Shown piece after piece: positions 33,765 through 41,355 of a stretch of 64,000 nucleotides of DNA (the first letter of the stretch is position 1; each line of letters starts with the position of its first letter). The notes beneath the pieces were generated by a model. That model did not search any database, was not told the origin of the DNA, and worked only from the letters and a program-made list of their open reading frames with translations. Position numbers and translations under genes: made by a program. The stretch comes from Eggerthellales bacterium. GTDB taxonomy: Bacteria; Actinomycetota; Coriobacteriia; Coriobacteriales; Eggerthellaceae. The stretch is taken from NCBI GenBank assembly GCA_029225085.1, contig JAQXVU010000012.1, forward strand, positions 1 through 64,000, in the 5' to 3' direction.

Positions 33765-34678
33765 CACAGGTATACGGTAATCCGATCATCGGACTCAACC
33801 TGCGAGAAGCCCATACCCACATACCGATAGTAGCGGCTCAGCAGGTTCTTCTGCTGATCGCTGTGGCTGGCCATAGTCTCGTACAGCGTTGCAGCAAGCT
33901 GGGCAAAGTCCTGATCCTGATAGCCGAAGGAAGAGTCGATGCTGGCCATGGCCACATTCTCTGCCGCATAGATATCGCCAACGGCAAAGCCCTCCTCCTG
34001 CAGGGACTCAGACCAATCGTCCCCGTTGGGCCTGGTGTGAGACCAGGCATCAGGAAGCTCGGAGGCACGCACCGAAGCAGTTGCCTGCAGAGCGCCAGAA
34101 TCGCTCAGATCGTTGCGGCCAGAGTCGTTGCGCTTCTCGTTCACCAAAGCCAAAAGCTCATCGGCCACCTGTTGCAACTCATCGTCGGAAAGCTCGCGAG
34201 CCTCAGGACCAGCCATAGGCGTCGCGTCGTCATTAATGGTCACTTCCTGGCTCGCCGGGGTCATCACGACGTTCTGGGTCCCGCCCTCGGTCTGCAGCAT
34301 GCCCACCGGCTCGGACATCGCCAGAAAGCCCACCACGCCTATTGCAAGGACCAGACAGCAAGCCGTCAGAATCGAGGCAAAGTTACGCTTCCGTGCCTTC
34401 CCGTGGCGCCCACGCGAACTCGAGGCGCTCGCGCTGTGCCTACCCCGTCCCGAGGAACCGGAAGCCCCGGCAACCCGCTCGGACATACGCTGAGCTTCCC
34501 CGACCATAGGGCGAGGGGCCGACTCTTGGGAACCGACGGGCAGGCGATCCTGTCCCAGTCCCTGGGAGCCACCGGGCAAGCGCTGCGGTTGGGAGCCGGC
34601 AGACAGACGACGCTGCCCCGACTGCTGAGAGCCGACGGGCAAGCGACGCTGTTGGTTGTTAACGGAATGACGGCCCAT
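33737..34678 (-). CDS. Membrane-anchored CAP/SCP-domain protein with repetitive N-terminus
   Basis: About 313 residues from the ATG at 34678. The cytoplasmic N-terminus (about 1-95) is built from degenerate repeats (RLPVGSQ-, RLSAGSQ-, RLPGGSQ-type), Gln/Ser/Arg-rich. One membrane helix (about 103-122, ILTACCLVLAIGVVGFLAM) is followed by a linker and an extracellular CAP domain (about 165-305): LLALVNEKRNDSGRNDL, HTRPNG, the AENVAM motif (usual GENIA) and YRYVGMGFSQ. CAP proteins bind lipids or peptidoglycan or act as proteases; the role here is unknown. It ends unusually in YLCLHCCSERE. The N-terminal repeats are encoded by imperfect DNA repeats. Confidence 0.85.
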   Translation of the reverse strand: MGRHSVNNQQRRLPVGSQQSGQRRLSAGSQPQRLPGGSQGLGQDRLPVGSQESAPRPMVGEAQRMSERVAGASGSSGRGRHSASASSSRGRHGKARKRNFASILTACCLVLAIGVVGFLAMSEPVGMLQTEGGTQNVVMTPASQEVTINDDATPMAGPEARELSDDELQQVADELLALVNEKRNDSGRNDLSDSGALQATASVRASELPDAWSHTRPNGDDWSESLQEEGFAVGDIYAAENVAMASIDSSFGYQDQDFAQLAATLYETMASHSDQQKNLLSRYYRYVGMGFSQVESDDRITVYLCLHCCSERE

Positions 34679-34708
34679 AGTTACCTGCAAGAAGCTGCGA
34701 AAACAGCC

Positions 34709-35389
34709 CTACTCGGTTGCGCCGTAGAGCTTGTAGTACTCATCGATGGCGGCCTTGATGTCGTCGTCGATGACTACCTTGCCCTGACAGGGACGATTGT
34801 GCAGGTACTCGGTGACCTCAGCCATGTTCACGATGGCAGCGGTGGGGAAACCGTAGCGCTCGGAAACCTCGTCGAGAGCGCACTTCTTGCCGCCCTTGCC
34901 CACTTCCATACGATTAAGCGAAACCATAAGGCCCTTGATCTCGATGTCGGCAGCGGCGGTGATGATGGGGTGGGTCTCCTCGATAGACTTGCCGGAGGTG
35001 GTTACGTCCTCGACCATGATCACGCGGTCGCCATCCTGCAGGTTGTAGCCCAGCAGGTTGCCGCCCTCGCCGTGATCCTTCACCTCTTTGCGGTTAGAGC
35101 AGTACTTCACTTCCTTGCCGTACAGCTCCTGGAAGGCCATGGCGGTGATAACGGACAGGGGGATGCCCTTGTAGGCAGGGCCGAAGACCACGTCGAAGTC
35201 GAGGCCGAAGTTGTCGTGGATGGCCTGAGCGTAGTACAGTCCCAGGCGATGCAGCTGGTCACCAGTGACATAGGCGCCAGCGTTCATGAAGAAGGGGGAC
35301 TTGCGTCCGGACTTCAGGGTGAACTCACCAAATTTCAAGACGTTGCTCTCAACCATGAACTCGATGAATTCCTGCTTGTACTGTTCCAT
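34709..35389 (-). CDS. pyrE: Orotate phosphoribosyltransferase
   Basis: 226 residues; makes orotidine 5'-phosphate from orotate and PRPP in pyrimidine synthesis. FGEFTLKSGRKSPFFMNAG near the N-terminus, FGPAYKGIPLSV (about 74-85), and the PRPP-binding motif VIMVEDVTTSGKSIEE (about 129-144) are diagnostic. ATG at 35389 follows AAGGGGGA. It is not next to other pyr genes. The 210-bp upstream gap holds no obvious attenuator. Confidence 0.95.
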   Translation of the reverse strand: MEQYKQEFIEFMVESNVLKFGEFTLKSGRKSPFFMNAGAYVTGDQLHRLGLYYAQAIHDNFGLDFDVVFGPAYKGIPLSVITAMAFQELYGKEVKYCSNRKEVKDHGEGGNLLGYNLQDGDRVIMVEDVTTSGKSIEETHPIITAAADIEIKGLMVSLNRMEVGKGGKKCALDEVSERYGFPTAAIVNMAEVTEYLHNRPCQGKVVIDDDIKAAIDEYYKLYGATE

Positions 35390-35523
35390 GTGGGTCCCCC
35401 TTGGTGGTCTTTACATACGTGTATTCATGATACCGAGGTTTCCCCTCACCACGTACCTGCATCTTAAGAATCTGTGGAAGAATTAGCCCGAAAAACCCTG
35501 AAATCCCTTGCGCTTCTTCGTGA

Positions 35524-35543
35524 GTTAGTTTAGTTTAACTTAC
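35524..35543 (+). promoter_or_regulatory. DtxR/IdeR-like iron box before feoA
   Basis: TTAGTTTAGTTTAACTTAC (35525-35543) matches 14 of 19 positions of the DtxR/IdeR consensus. With the preceding G it also shares the pattern GTTAGTnTnnnnTAACTTnC with the site before feoB (14 of 20 identical). A possible promoter (TTGCGC 35508-35513, 17 bp, TAGTTT 35531-35536) is overlapped by it. Confidence 0.75.
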
Positions 35544-35601
35544 CGAAATCGACGAAAGGGCGTCCCCTATGGGACGACGCCCGAAAACGAAGGGAAAGCT
35601 C

Positions 35602-35811
35602 ATGGTCCTAGCCGACATCACGAAGAACGGCACCTACCACGTGCACCTGGTGAAAGCCGGTGGCGAGATGGGTCGCCACCTGCAGGACATGGGCTTCCTC
35701 CCCGGCGAGCCCATTCAGGTCGTCGCCCATTTCGACGGGAACGTGGTGGTCAGCGTAAAGGGCTCCCGTGTTGCCCTCTCCGATGAGCTGGCCCGCGACA
35801 TCATCGTCTGA
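35602..35811 (+). CDS. feoA: FeoA-family protein (first copy)
   Basis: 69 residues from the ATG at 35602 (GAAGGGAAA upstream); an upstream in-frame ATG would add 11 basic residues. SH3-like FeoA domain throughout: HLQDMGFLPGEPIQVV and VVVSVKGSRVALSDELARDIIV. Works with FeoB in ferrous iron uptake, probably binding its cytoplasmic side. First of two feoA genes in tandem, behind an iron-box-like site. Confidence 0.9.
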   Translation: MVLADITKNGTYHVHLVKAGGEMGRHLQDMGFLPGEPIQVVAHFDGNVVVSVKGSRVALSDELARDIIV

Positions 35812-35956
35812 ACATAGCCAACCCCTGCGCTCGGCCACTGCTCCCTCTCTGTTATCTCCTCCTTGTAGTGGCCGGGCGCCCCACCCTATGAACCCTGCCG
35901 GCATCTGCCGGCTCTCTCCTCGTGTCCGCATGCAACAACAAGGAAAGGAGGCGCAC

Positions 35957-36178
35957 GTGAAGACCCTGCGCGACGTAAAGAGCGGCGAAACCGTTACCGT
36001 GGTGAAGCTGCACGGCGAAGGCGGCATCAAGCGCCGCATCATGGACATGGGCATCACCAAGGGATGCACCGTGTTCGTGCGCAAGGTGGCACCCTTTGGC
36101 GATCCGGTGGAAGTAACCCTGCGAGGCTACGAACTCACTCTGCGCAAAGAGGATGCCCAGATGATCGAAGTTCAGTAG
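35957..36178 (+). CDS. feoA: FeoA-family protein (second copy)
   Basis: 73 residues from a GTG at 35957 with AAAGGAGG upstream. Single SH3-like FeoA domain: KRRIMDMGITKGCTVFVRKVAPFGDPVEVTLRGYELTLRKEDAQMIEV. It differs clearly from the first copy, so it is not a recent duplication. Paired FeoA proteins beside FeoB are common in anaerobes. A terminator follows within 6 bp, separating this unit from feoB. Confidence 0.92.
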   Translation: MKTLRDVKSGETVTVVKLHGEGGIKRRIMDMGITKGCTVFVRKVAPFGDPVEVTLRGYELTLRKEDAQMIEVQ

Positions 36179-36183
36179 GAGCA

Positions 36184-36206
36184 CCCGTCCCAGGACGGGA
36201 TTTTTT
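36184..36206 (+). terminator. Terminator after the feoA pair
   Basis: CCCGTC/GACGGG stem with a 4-nt loop, followed by six T residues. It starts 5 bp after the second feoA and precedes the second iron-box-like site, so feoB probably has its own promoter. Confidence 0.88.
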
Positions 36207-36215
36207 ACCCCTAGC

Positions 36216-36235
36216 GGTTAGTCTTAACTAACTTC
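36216..36235 (+). promoter_or_regulatory. Second iron-box-like site, before feoB
   Basis: GTTAGT, 4-nt spacer, ACTAAC is a perfect inverted repeat (36216-36231). Aligned with the feoA site it has the same GTTA-N8-TAAC frame followed by TT. Located about 135 bp before feoB. Confidence 0.7.
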
Positions 36236-36368
36236 CAAATGAACCCGCAAGGATTCAACCGAAGCCCCACGCACGAACCTGCAAGGCCTCAGCCGAAGCC
36301 CCACGCACAAACCCCTCGCAGAAGTCCCGACAGCGGGCTTCCACACGAAAACACGGAAAGGAAAGCTC

Positions 36369-38756
36369 ATGAGAGTTGCGCTGGCTGGAAACCCCAACAG
36401 CGGGAAGACCACCCTCTTCAACCAGCTCACCGGATCAAACCAACACGTTGGCAACTTCCCCGGTGTGACCGTCGAGAAGAAGGTCGGCACCCTGAAAAGC
36501 GACAAGTCCGTCGAGGTCGTCGACCTGCCCGGCATCTATTCCCTGTCCCCCTACAGCCTCGAGGAAGTGGTGGCCCGAAACTACCTGGCCCAGGAGCACC
36601 CCAACGTGATCCTGAACATCGTCGACGGCACCAACCTCGAGCGCAACCTGTACCTGACCACGCAACTCGCTGAGCTGGGCATTCCTATGCTGGTGGCCGT
36701 GAACATGGCCGACATCCTGACAAAGCAGGGCGAGACCATCAACGCCGCAGCCCTCGAATCGGCCCTCGGCGTCACCGTGGTGCAGATCTCCGCGCTGAAG
36801 GGCGAGGGCCTCACTGACCTCATCGCCGCTCTGCCCCAGGTTGCAGCAGGCGCCAGCCCCAGGCCCCTGTGCTTCACCCCCGACATCGAGCCCCAAGTTG
36901 CCGAGGTAACCGCCAAGCTCCCCGCCTCCGTAGATGAGCACCTCCGTCGCTTCTACGCGGTGAAGCTTCTCGAAGGCGACCAGCGCATCGGCGAGGACGT
37001 CGAGGGCCTTCCCGATGTCACCGCCAACAAGGAGGCCATCGAGGCAGCCTGCGACGACACCTCCGAGTCCGCCATCATCAACGAGCGCTACAACTACCTC
37101 ACCCGCATCATGCCCTCCATCACCAGCAAGGACAGCACCAAGGTGAAGGAGAGCATCTCCGACAGAATCGACCGCATCGTCACCAACCGCATCCTGGCCC
37201 TGCCCATCTTTATCGTCACCATGATGTTGGTGTACTTCGTCTCCGTGTCCTCGGTGGGTGCCGTGGCCACAGACTGGGCGAACGACGGCGTCTTCGGCGA
37301 TGGCTGGTACCTCGACGCCTCCCCCATCGTGGGTCTTGACGGTGCCCAGGCAGACTTCGACGAGGCCCAGGGTGCCTACGATGACGCCGTTGCGGCTCTC
37401 GGCGCAGGCATCGGCGGTTCCTATGAAGCCTACGACGATGAGACCGGCGAGAATTCAGTGGTGGAAGTAGACCAAGCCCTCTACGACGAATCAGTAGCCG
37501 TCGTGGCAGCCTATGGTGAGACTTCTGACTCCTATGGCGAGGCAGGTCCCGATCCCGCCGACTTCGGCATCTGGGTTCCCGGCATTCCTCCTCTGCTAGA
37601 TGCTCTACTGCTGGAAGACGGCGCCAACCTTGACCCTGATGGCTGGCTCTATGGCCTGATCATGGACGGCATCGTTGCCGGCGTCGGCGCAATGCTGGGC
37701 TTCCTTCCCCAGATGTTCATCCTCTTCCTCATGCTGGCCTTCCTGGAGCTCTGCGGCTACACCTCTCGCGTGGCCTTCATCCTCGACCGCATCTTCCGCC
37801 GCTTCGGCCTGTCCGGTAAGTCCTTCATCCCCATGCTCATCAGCTCCGGTTGCGGCGTTCCCGGCGTCATGGCATCCCGCACCATCGATAACGAGCACGA
37901 TCGCCGCATGACCGTCATGACCACCACCTTCATCCCCTGCGGCGCAAAGCTCCCCTTCATCGCCCTGATCGCCTCCGCCATCTTCGGCGGCGTCTGGTGG
38001 GTGGCTCCCTCCGCCTACTTCCTGGGCATCGCCGCCGTGCTCATCAGCGGCATCATCCTAAAGAAGACCCGCTTCTTCGCTGGCGATACCACCCCCTTCG
38101 TCATGGAACTCCCCGCCTACCATCTGCCCAGCGTCGGAAGCATCCTACGTTCTGCCGGTGAACGCTGCTTGGCCTTCGCCAAGAAAGCCGTCACCGTCCT
38201 GCTACTGGCCGCCATCCTCATCTGGTTCCTCTCTACCTATGGCATTGGCGCATCTGGCCTGGTAGCCGTAGAGAATTCCGATGAGTCCCTGCTGGCCGCC
38301 CTCGGTGGCGCCATCGCCTGGCTCTTCGCCCCGCTGGGTTGGGGAACCTGGGAGGCAACGGCAGCTTCTATCTCCGGCCTCATGGCCAAGGAGCAGATCG
38401 TCTCTACTATGGCCATTCTGTACGACTCCCCCGACGGCTGGTTCTCAGCTGTTCAGGGCGCCTTCGGCCTGGCAGCCGGCTATTCCTTCCTGGCCTTTAA
38501 CCTGCTGTGCGTCCCCTGCTTCGCCGCCATGTCCGCCATCTGGCGCGAGATGGGCTCTGTGAAATGGGCCGCTGCAGCCTGGGGCTACGAGTGCCTGACC
38601 GCTTGGATGGTTGCCCTGTGGGTCTACCAGCTGGTGGGCTTGGCTCTTGGCGAATGCGTCTTCGGCCTCTGGACAATCGTGGCCATCGCCTCCCTGGGCG
38701 CCGTCATCTATCTGCTGGTGCGCCCCAACAAGCACAAACAAGCTGCAAGCAGGTAG
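36369..38756 (+). CDS. feoB: Ferrous iron transporter FeoB with enlarged extracellular loop
   Basis: 795 residues. N-terminal G domain: GNPNSGKTT (8-16), GNFPGVTVE (G2), DLPGIYSL (G3), NMAD (G4). Then a helical GDI-like region, and the two Gate repeats of membrane helices (FLPQMFILFLMLAFLELCGYTSR, and SGCGVPG which carries the conserved Cys). Between the first membrane helix and the next there is an acidic, Asp/Glu/Ala-rich stretch (about residues 312-414) some 80 residues longer than usual, predicted outside the cell. It may collect metal or contact the cell wall. Preceded by GGAAAGGAAA. Confidence 0.95.
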   Translation: MRVALAGNPNSGKTTLFNQLTGSNQHVGNFPGVTVEKKVGTLKSDKSVEVVDLPGIYSLSPYSLEEVVARNYLAQEHPNVILNIVDGTNLERNLYLTTQLAELGIPMLVAVNMADILTKQGETINAAALESALGVTVVQISALKGEGLTDLIAALPQVAAGASPRPLCFTPDIEPQVAEVTAKLPASVDEHLRRFYAVKLLEGDQRIGEDVEGLPDVTANKEAIEAACDDTSESAIINERYNYLTRIMPSITSKDSTKVKESISDRIDRIVTNRILALPIFIVTMMLVYFVSVSSVGAVATDWANDGVFGDGWYLDASPIVGLDGAQADFDEAQGAYDDAVAALGAGIGGSYEAYDDETGENSVVEVDQALYDESVAVVAAYGETSDSYGEAGPDPADFGIWVPGIPPLLDALLLEDGANLDPDGWLYGLIMDGIVAGVGAMLGFLPQMFILFLMLAFLELCGYTSRVAFILDRIFRRFGLSGKSFIPMLISSGCGVPGVMASRTIDNEHDRRMTVMTTTFIPCGAKLPFIALIASAIFGGVWWVAPSAYFLGIAAVLISGIILKKTRFFAGDTTPFVMELPAYHLPSVGSILRSAGERCLAFAKKAVTVLLLAAILIWFLSTYGIGASGLVAVENSDESLLAALGGAIAWLFAPLGWGTWEATAASISGLMAKEQIVSTMAILYDSPDGWFSAVQGAFGLAAGYSFLAFNLLCVPCFAAMSAIWREMGSVKWAAAAWGYECLTAWMVALWVYQLVGLALGECVFGLWTIVAIASLGAVIYLLVRPNKHKQAASR

Positions 38757-38890
38757 ACGTTGGCACGCCTCGGCGAGCCACAAGCGGATACATGCTGGTT
38801 GCGTCCCAAGCGGGCGCAACCAAACCGCAAACAAGCAAACGTTGGCGCGCCTCGGCGAGCCCGAACAAGCCGCAAGCAAGCAAACCGTTC
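38757..38890 (+). repeat. Degenerate tandem repeats following feoB
   Basis: The feoB end and stop (ACAAGCTGCAAGCAGGTAG) plus the next 22 bp (ACGTTGGCACGCCTCGGCGAGCC) recur at about 38824-38862 and, partly, 38864-38888, with the stop codon TAG turned into CAA. Distances are about 82 and 45 bp. The pattern is the same as in other gene-end duplications here. Confidence 0.75.
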
Positions 38891-38916
38891 TATACTCAGA
38901 TACGGAAGGAGCTTCT

Positions 38917-39357
38917 ATGAATCTGGGATCCTACATAGTCCTGGCAATTCTGCTGGTCATCGTGGGACTGGCCATCTATAGCATGGTGAAGACCAAGCGC
39001 GCAGGCAAGAGCATCAGCTGCGGCGACTGCAGCTGCAGCGGCTCCTGCGATGGAAGCTCCTGCCCCAGCGCAAAGCTAGCAGTAGACCTAGCCAAGAGCA
39101 TGCAGGAAAGCGTCAACGCTTGCGGTACTTCCAGCGCTTCCAACACTTCCAACGCTTCCAGCTCCGCCAACTCCGCCAGCGCTTCCAACGCTGCGAAGCC
39201 TGTTGAATCTTGCAGCGATTCCACATCTTCGGGCACTTCCGATTCTTCCACATCTTCGGGCACTTCCAGTTCTTCCACATCTCCTGATGTCGTAAGCGCC
39301 ATTGATGCCTCGGTAGCTCACGGGGATTCAAAGGATTCCCGCTCCCCAGGCCGCTAA
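38917..39357 (+). CDS. FeoB-associated Cys-rich membrane protein
   Basis: 146 residues from the ATG at 38917 (GGAAGGAGC upstream). N-terminal membrane helix (MNLGSYIVLAILLVIVGLAIYSM), a basic stop, then SCGDCSCSGSCDGSSCPS with six Cys, the pattern of the small FeoB-associated proteins. An unusual tail of about 80 residues is nearly all Ser/Thr/Ala/Asn, encoded by short DNA repeats (a 24-bp unit TCTTCCACATCTTCGGGCAC... twice near 39240 and 39264). The core probably helps iron transfer at FeoB; the tail looks like slippage-derived padding. Confidence 0.88.
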   Translation: MNLGSYIVLAILLVIVGLAIYSMVKTKRAGKSISCGDCSCSGSCDGSSCPSAKLAVDLAKSMQESVNACGTSSASNTSNASSSANSASASNAAKPVESCSDSTSSGTSDSSTSSGTSSSSTSPDVVSAIDASVAHGDSKDSRSPGR

Positions 39358-39443
39358 GCTCCTTCCACACGGTAGAATAGCTCCCGCAAACCTTAAGCGC
39401 CGGTGCCCTTCAGGTGCCGGCGTTCTTCTATGAAAGGATGGTC

Positions 39444-39938
39444 ATGGCCCAGCTTCAGATCTACTGCGACGGCGGCTGCCGCGGCAACCAGGCAGATACC
39501 AACATCGGCGGATGGGGCGCCTACCTGGTCTTCGGCTCCGTCACCAAGAAGCTCTACGGCGGCGAGGCCAACACCACCAACAACAAGATGGAGCTCACCG
39601 GCGCCATCGAGGGCCTGCGGGCCATCAAGAACAAGAACGTCCCCACTGAGGTCCTGGTAGACAGCGCCTATGTACTGAACGGCATCACCAGCTGGATTCA
39701 CGGCTGGATGAAAAAGGGCTGGGTGAACTCCAAGAAGGAGCCTGTAGCCAACAAGGAGCTGTGGCAGGAGCTCTACGCCGAGAAGCAGAAGTTCGCCGAT
39801 ATCACCTTCACCAAGGTGAAGGGCCACAGCACCAACGAGGGCAACAACATGGCGGACTTCCTGGCCAATCACGCCATGGACGAAGTGGAAGCCGGCGTCC
39901 TTTCCAATGCGCGACAGGTGTGCATCCTGAAGGACTAG
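39444..39938 (+). CDS. rnhA: Ribonuclease HI
   Basis: 164 residues. Degrades RNA in RNA-DNA hybrids. Catalytic carboxylates can be seen: Asp in IYCDGGCRGN (9), Glu in NNKMELTGAI (about 51), Asp in LVDSAYV (about 74), and the last Asp in GNNMADFLAN (about 138), with the His of VKGHSTNEGN. ATG at 39444 preceded by GAAAGGATGG. It lies between Feo genes and the metalloregulator, without functional link. Confidence 0.95.
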   Translation: MAQLQIYCDGGCRGNQADTNIGGWGAYLVFGSVTKKLYGGEANTTNNKMELTGAIEGLRAIKNKNVPTEVLVDSAYVLNGITSWIHGWMKKGWVNSKKEPVANKELWQELYAEKQKFADITFTKVKGHSTNEGNNMADFLANHAMDEVEAGVLSNARQVCILKD

Positions 39939-40056
39939 CCTCGTGCTACCATGAGAGGCGCCCGCTGCAGACAGCAAGCGATCGAGCAGCGAGAGGCGTC
40001 ACCCGCGAGCAAAACGCCGTCCGCACTAAGAGGCGCATCTCACAGAAAGGCCCGTC

Positions 40057-40431
40057 ATGAAGATCCGCGAATCAGCTGAAGACTATCTGGAGAGCATCTA
40101 CATGCTTCAGATGAAGAACGGCTATGCCCGTTCCGTTGATATCGCCGCCCAACGCCAGGTCACCAAAGCATCGGTAAGCATCGCCATGAAGCAGCTGCGG
40201 GAAAACGACTACATCTCTATGGCCTCCGATGGCTCCATCACGCTGAAGGACAAGGGTATGGAGATTGCCCAGCGCATCTACGAGCGTCACAACGTGCTCA
40301 CCAAGATGTTCGTGGCTCTCGGCGTTGATGAGGAAACCGCAGCTCAGGATGCCTGCAAGATAGAGCACAGCCTCTCGGACACCACCTTCAACGCCATCAA
40401 GAACCACGTCAAGAACCAGGCAAAGGCCTAG
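40057..40431 (+). CDS. DtxR/MntR-family metal-dependent regulator
   Basis: 124 residues: winged helix (RESAEDYLESIYMLQMKNGYARSVDIAAQRQVTKASVSIAMKQLRENDYI) and helical dimerisation/metal-binding domain with GMEIAQRIYERHNVLTKMF, IEHSLSD. The Glu/His residues for metal binding (E..RHNVL, C-KIEH) are at family positions. It lacks an SH3 third domain, so it is MntR-like in size and a little shorter. Its nearness to feo, and the DtxR-like boxes before feoA and feoB, make it the best candidate iron or manganese regulator for these genes. Confidence 0.9.
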   Translation: MKIRESAEDYLESIYMLQMKNGYARSVDIAAQRQVTKASVSIAMKQLRENDYISMASDGSITLKDKGMEIAQRIYERHNVLTKMFVALGVDEETAAQDACKIEHSLSDTTFNAIKNHVKNQAKA

Positions 40432-40466
40432 GAGCGCGCAAAGCATCAGAGCTGGAAGCAGACCCG

Positions 40467-40605
40467 TCGCCAAGTCCGATGCCCGATTTGCGCCGGTCTG
40501 TTGCCAAGTCCGATGCCCGATCTGCGCCGGTCTGTTGCCAAGTCCGACGCACGATTTGCCCGGTCCGTCACCAAGTCCGACGCACGATTTGCGCCGAACT
40601 CGTCA
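40467..40605 (+). repeat. Four tandem 34-bp units after the metalloregulator
   Basis: GCCAAGTCCGAYGCMCGATTTGCG-type units begin at 40469, 40503, 40537 and 40570 (34, 34, 33 bp). Units are 80-95% identical. They share CGATTTGYGCYGGTCY with the reverse complement of the array at 22700-22864. No reading frame with a start is maintained. Confidence 0.88.
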
Positions 40606-40989
40606 CTCCGAAGGTAGCTGGAAGCCCCTGGCTGGCTAGAAACCCACTAAATGTACAATCGATTGCCCTCGAACAAGGTCGCGTGGCGAGTTTCCTTCTA
40701 AATGGCAATCGGAATTTAGCTCGAACCAATGTTTTTACACATATCGTCAGATATGTGTATCTCATTTTAATTAGATAATCCACATTTTTAAAGAAACTGG
40801 GTATTAAATGGAATGGCACGCCTTCCATCGAACTGGTCGGTGGGTCATTTAGTGACTTTCTAGCCAATTTGGGTCGATTTTCCTCGATTTGCGTGCCATT
40901 TAGTGACTTTCCAGCCATCCCCGTGCCATTTAGTGACTTTCCAGCCATCCGCTGACCAAGACTCTCGCAATCCATCATTCAAAACTAAA
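40606..40989. repeat. Gene-free stretch with phased CATTTAGTGAC repeats
   Basis: GTGCCATTTAGTGACTTTCCAGCCATCC is exact at 40893-40920 and 40923-40950, with a diverged copy at 40843-40870. Spacings are 50 and 30 bp. Partial inverted copies (CTAAATGGCA, AAATGGAATGGCAC) occur at about 40645, 40697 and 40805. The minus strand would read a repeated K-S-L-N-G-T peptide, but no start site supports a gene. Confidence 0.8.
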
Positions 40990-41021
40990 AAAATGAACCC
41001 TCCTTACGGAGGGTTCATTTT
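40990..41021 (-). terminator. Strong terminator of the copper operon
   Basis: A perfect 14-bp stem (AAAATGAACCCTCC with its complement) and a 4-nt loop. On the minus strand it is followed by TTTAGTTTTG after an A/T-rich stem base. It lies about 60 bp past the last gene of the copA operon. It may also work on the plus strand. Confidence 0.9.
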
Positions 41022-41079
41022 GGAGGATATTTATAAAAGGATCTCGCACCTGGCCTGCGGAACATCGCTCGCGCTCGGC

Positions 41080-41355
41080 CTAAAACTTAGGGGTATAGCC
41101 CTCGATCCTCTTCTCTGCCTCAGCAATAGCAGTCTGCAGAGAGTAATCGACCTTTACCTCAGCATTGAAGCCGGCAGCCACTGCCGTTGCAAACAGATCG
41201 CTGTCGGTAACGTAGGGTGCACACTCAACCAGCAGGGCGCTGTCCTTGATGCTTGGAGTGATCTTCGTCACGCCTTCCACCGTTTTAAGGGCCGCTACCA
41301 CTGCGTTGGCAGCCTCCTTCGTACGCATGCCATCGACCATCAGAAGCTTCTGCAT
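41080..41355 (-). CDS. HMA-fold protein without the CxxC metal site
   Basis: 91 residues from the ATG at 41355. The ferredoxin-like heavy-metal-associated fold can be traced (MQKLLMVDGMRTKEAANAVVAALKTVEGVTKITPSIKDSALLVEC ... FNAEV). The loop that normally carries MxCxxC reads MVDGMRTKEA with no Cys, so copper binding by the usual site is not possible. It is the last gene of the copA operon, 173 bp after copA and before a strong terminator. Could be a diverged chaperone or a regulatory partner of CopA. Confidence 0.75.
   Translation of the reverse strand: MQKLLMVDGMRTKEAANAVVAALKTVEGVTKITPSIKDSALLVECAPYVTDSDLFATAVAAGFNAEVKVDYSLQTAIAEAEKRIEGYTPKF

Noticed and set aside
40467-40605. CRISPR array
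   Set aside because: Head-to-tail 34-bp units with no unique spacers; a tandem repeat, not CRISPR.
40568-40978. Minus-strand protein with repeated KSLNGT peptide
   Set aside because: The repetition comes from non-coding phased repeats; there is no start signal and the rest of the frame is not protein-like.
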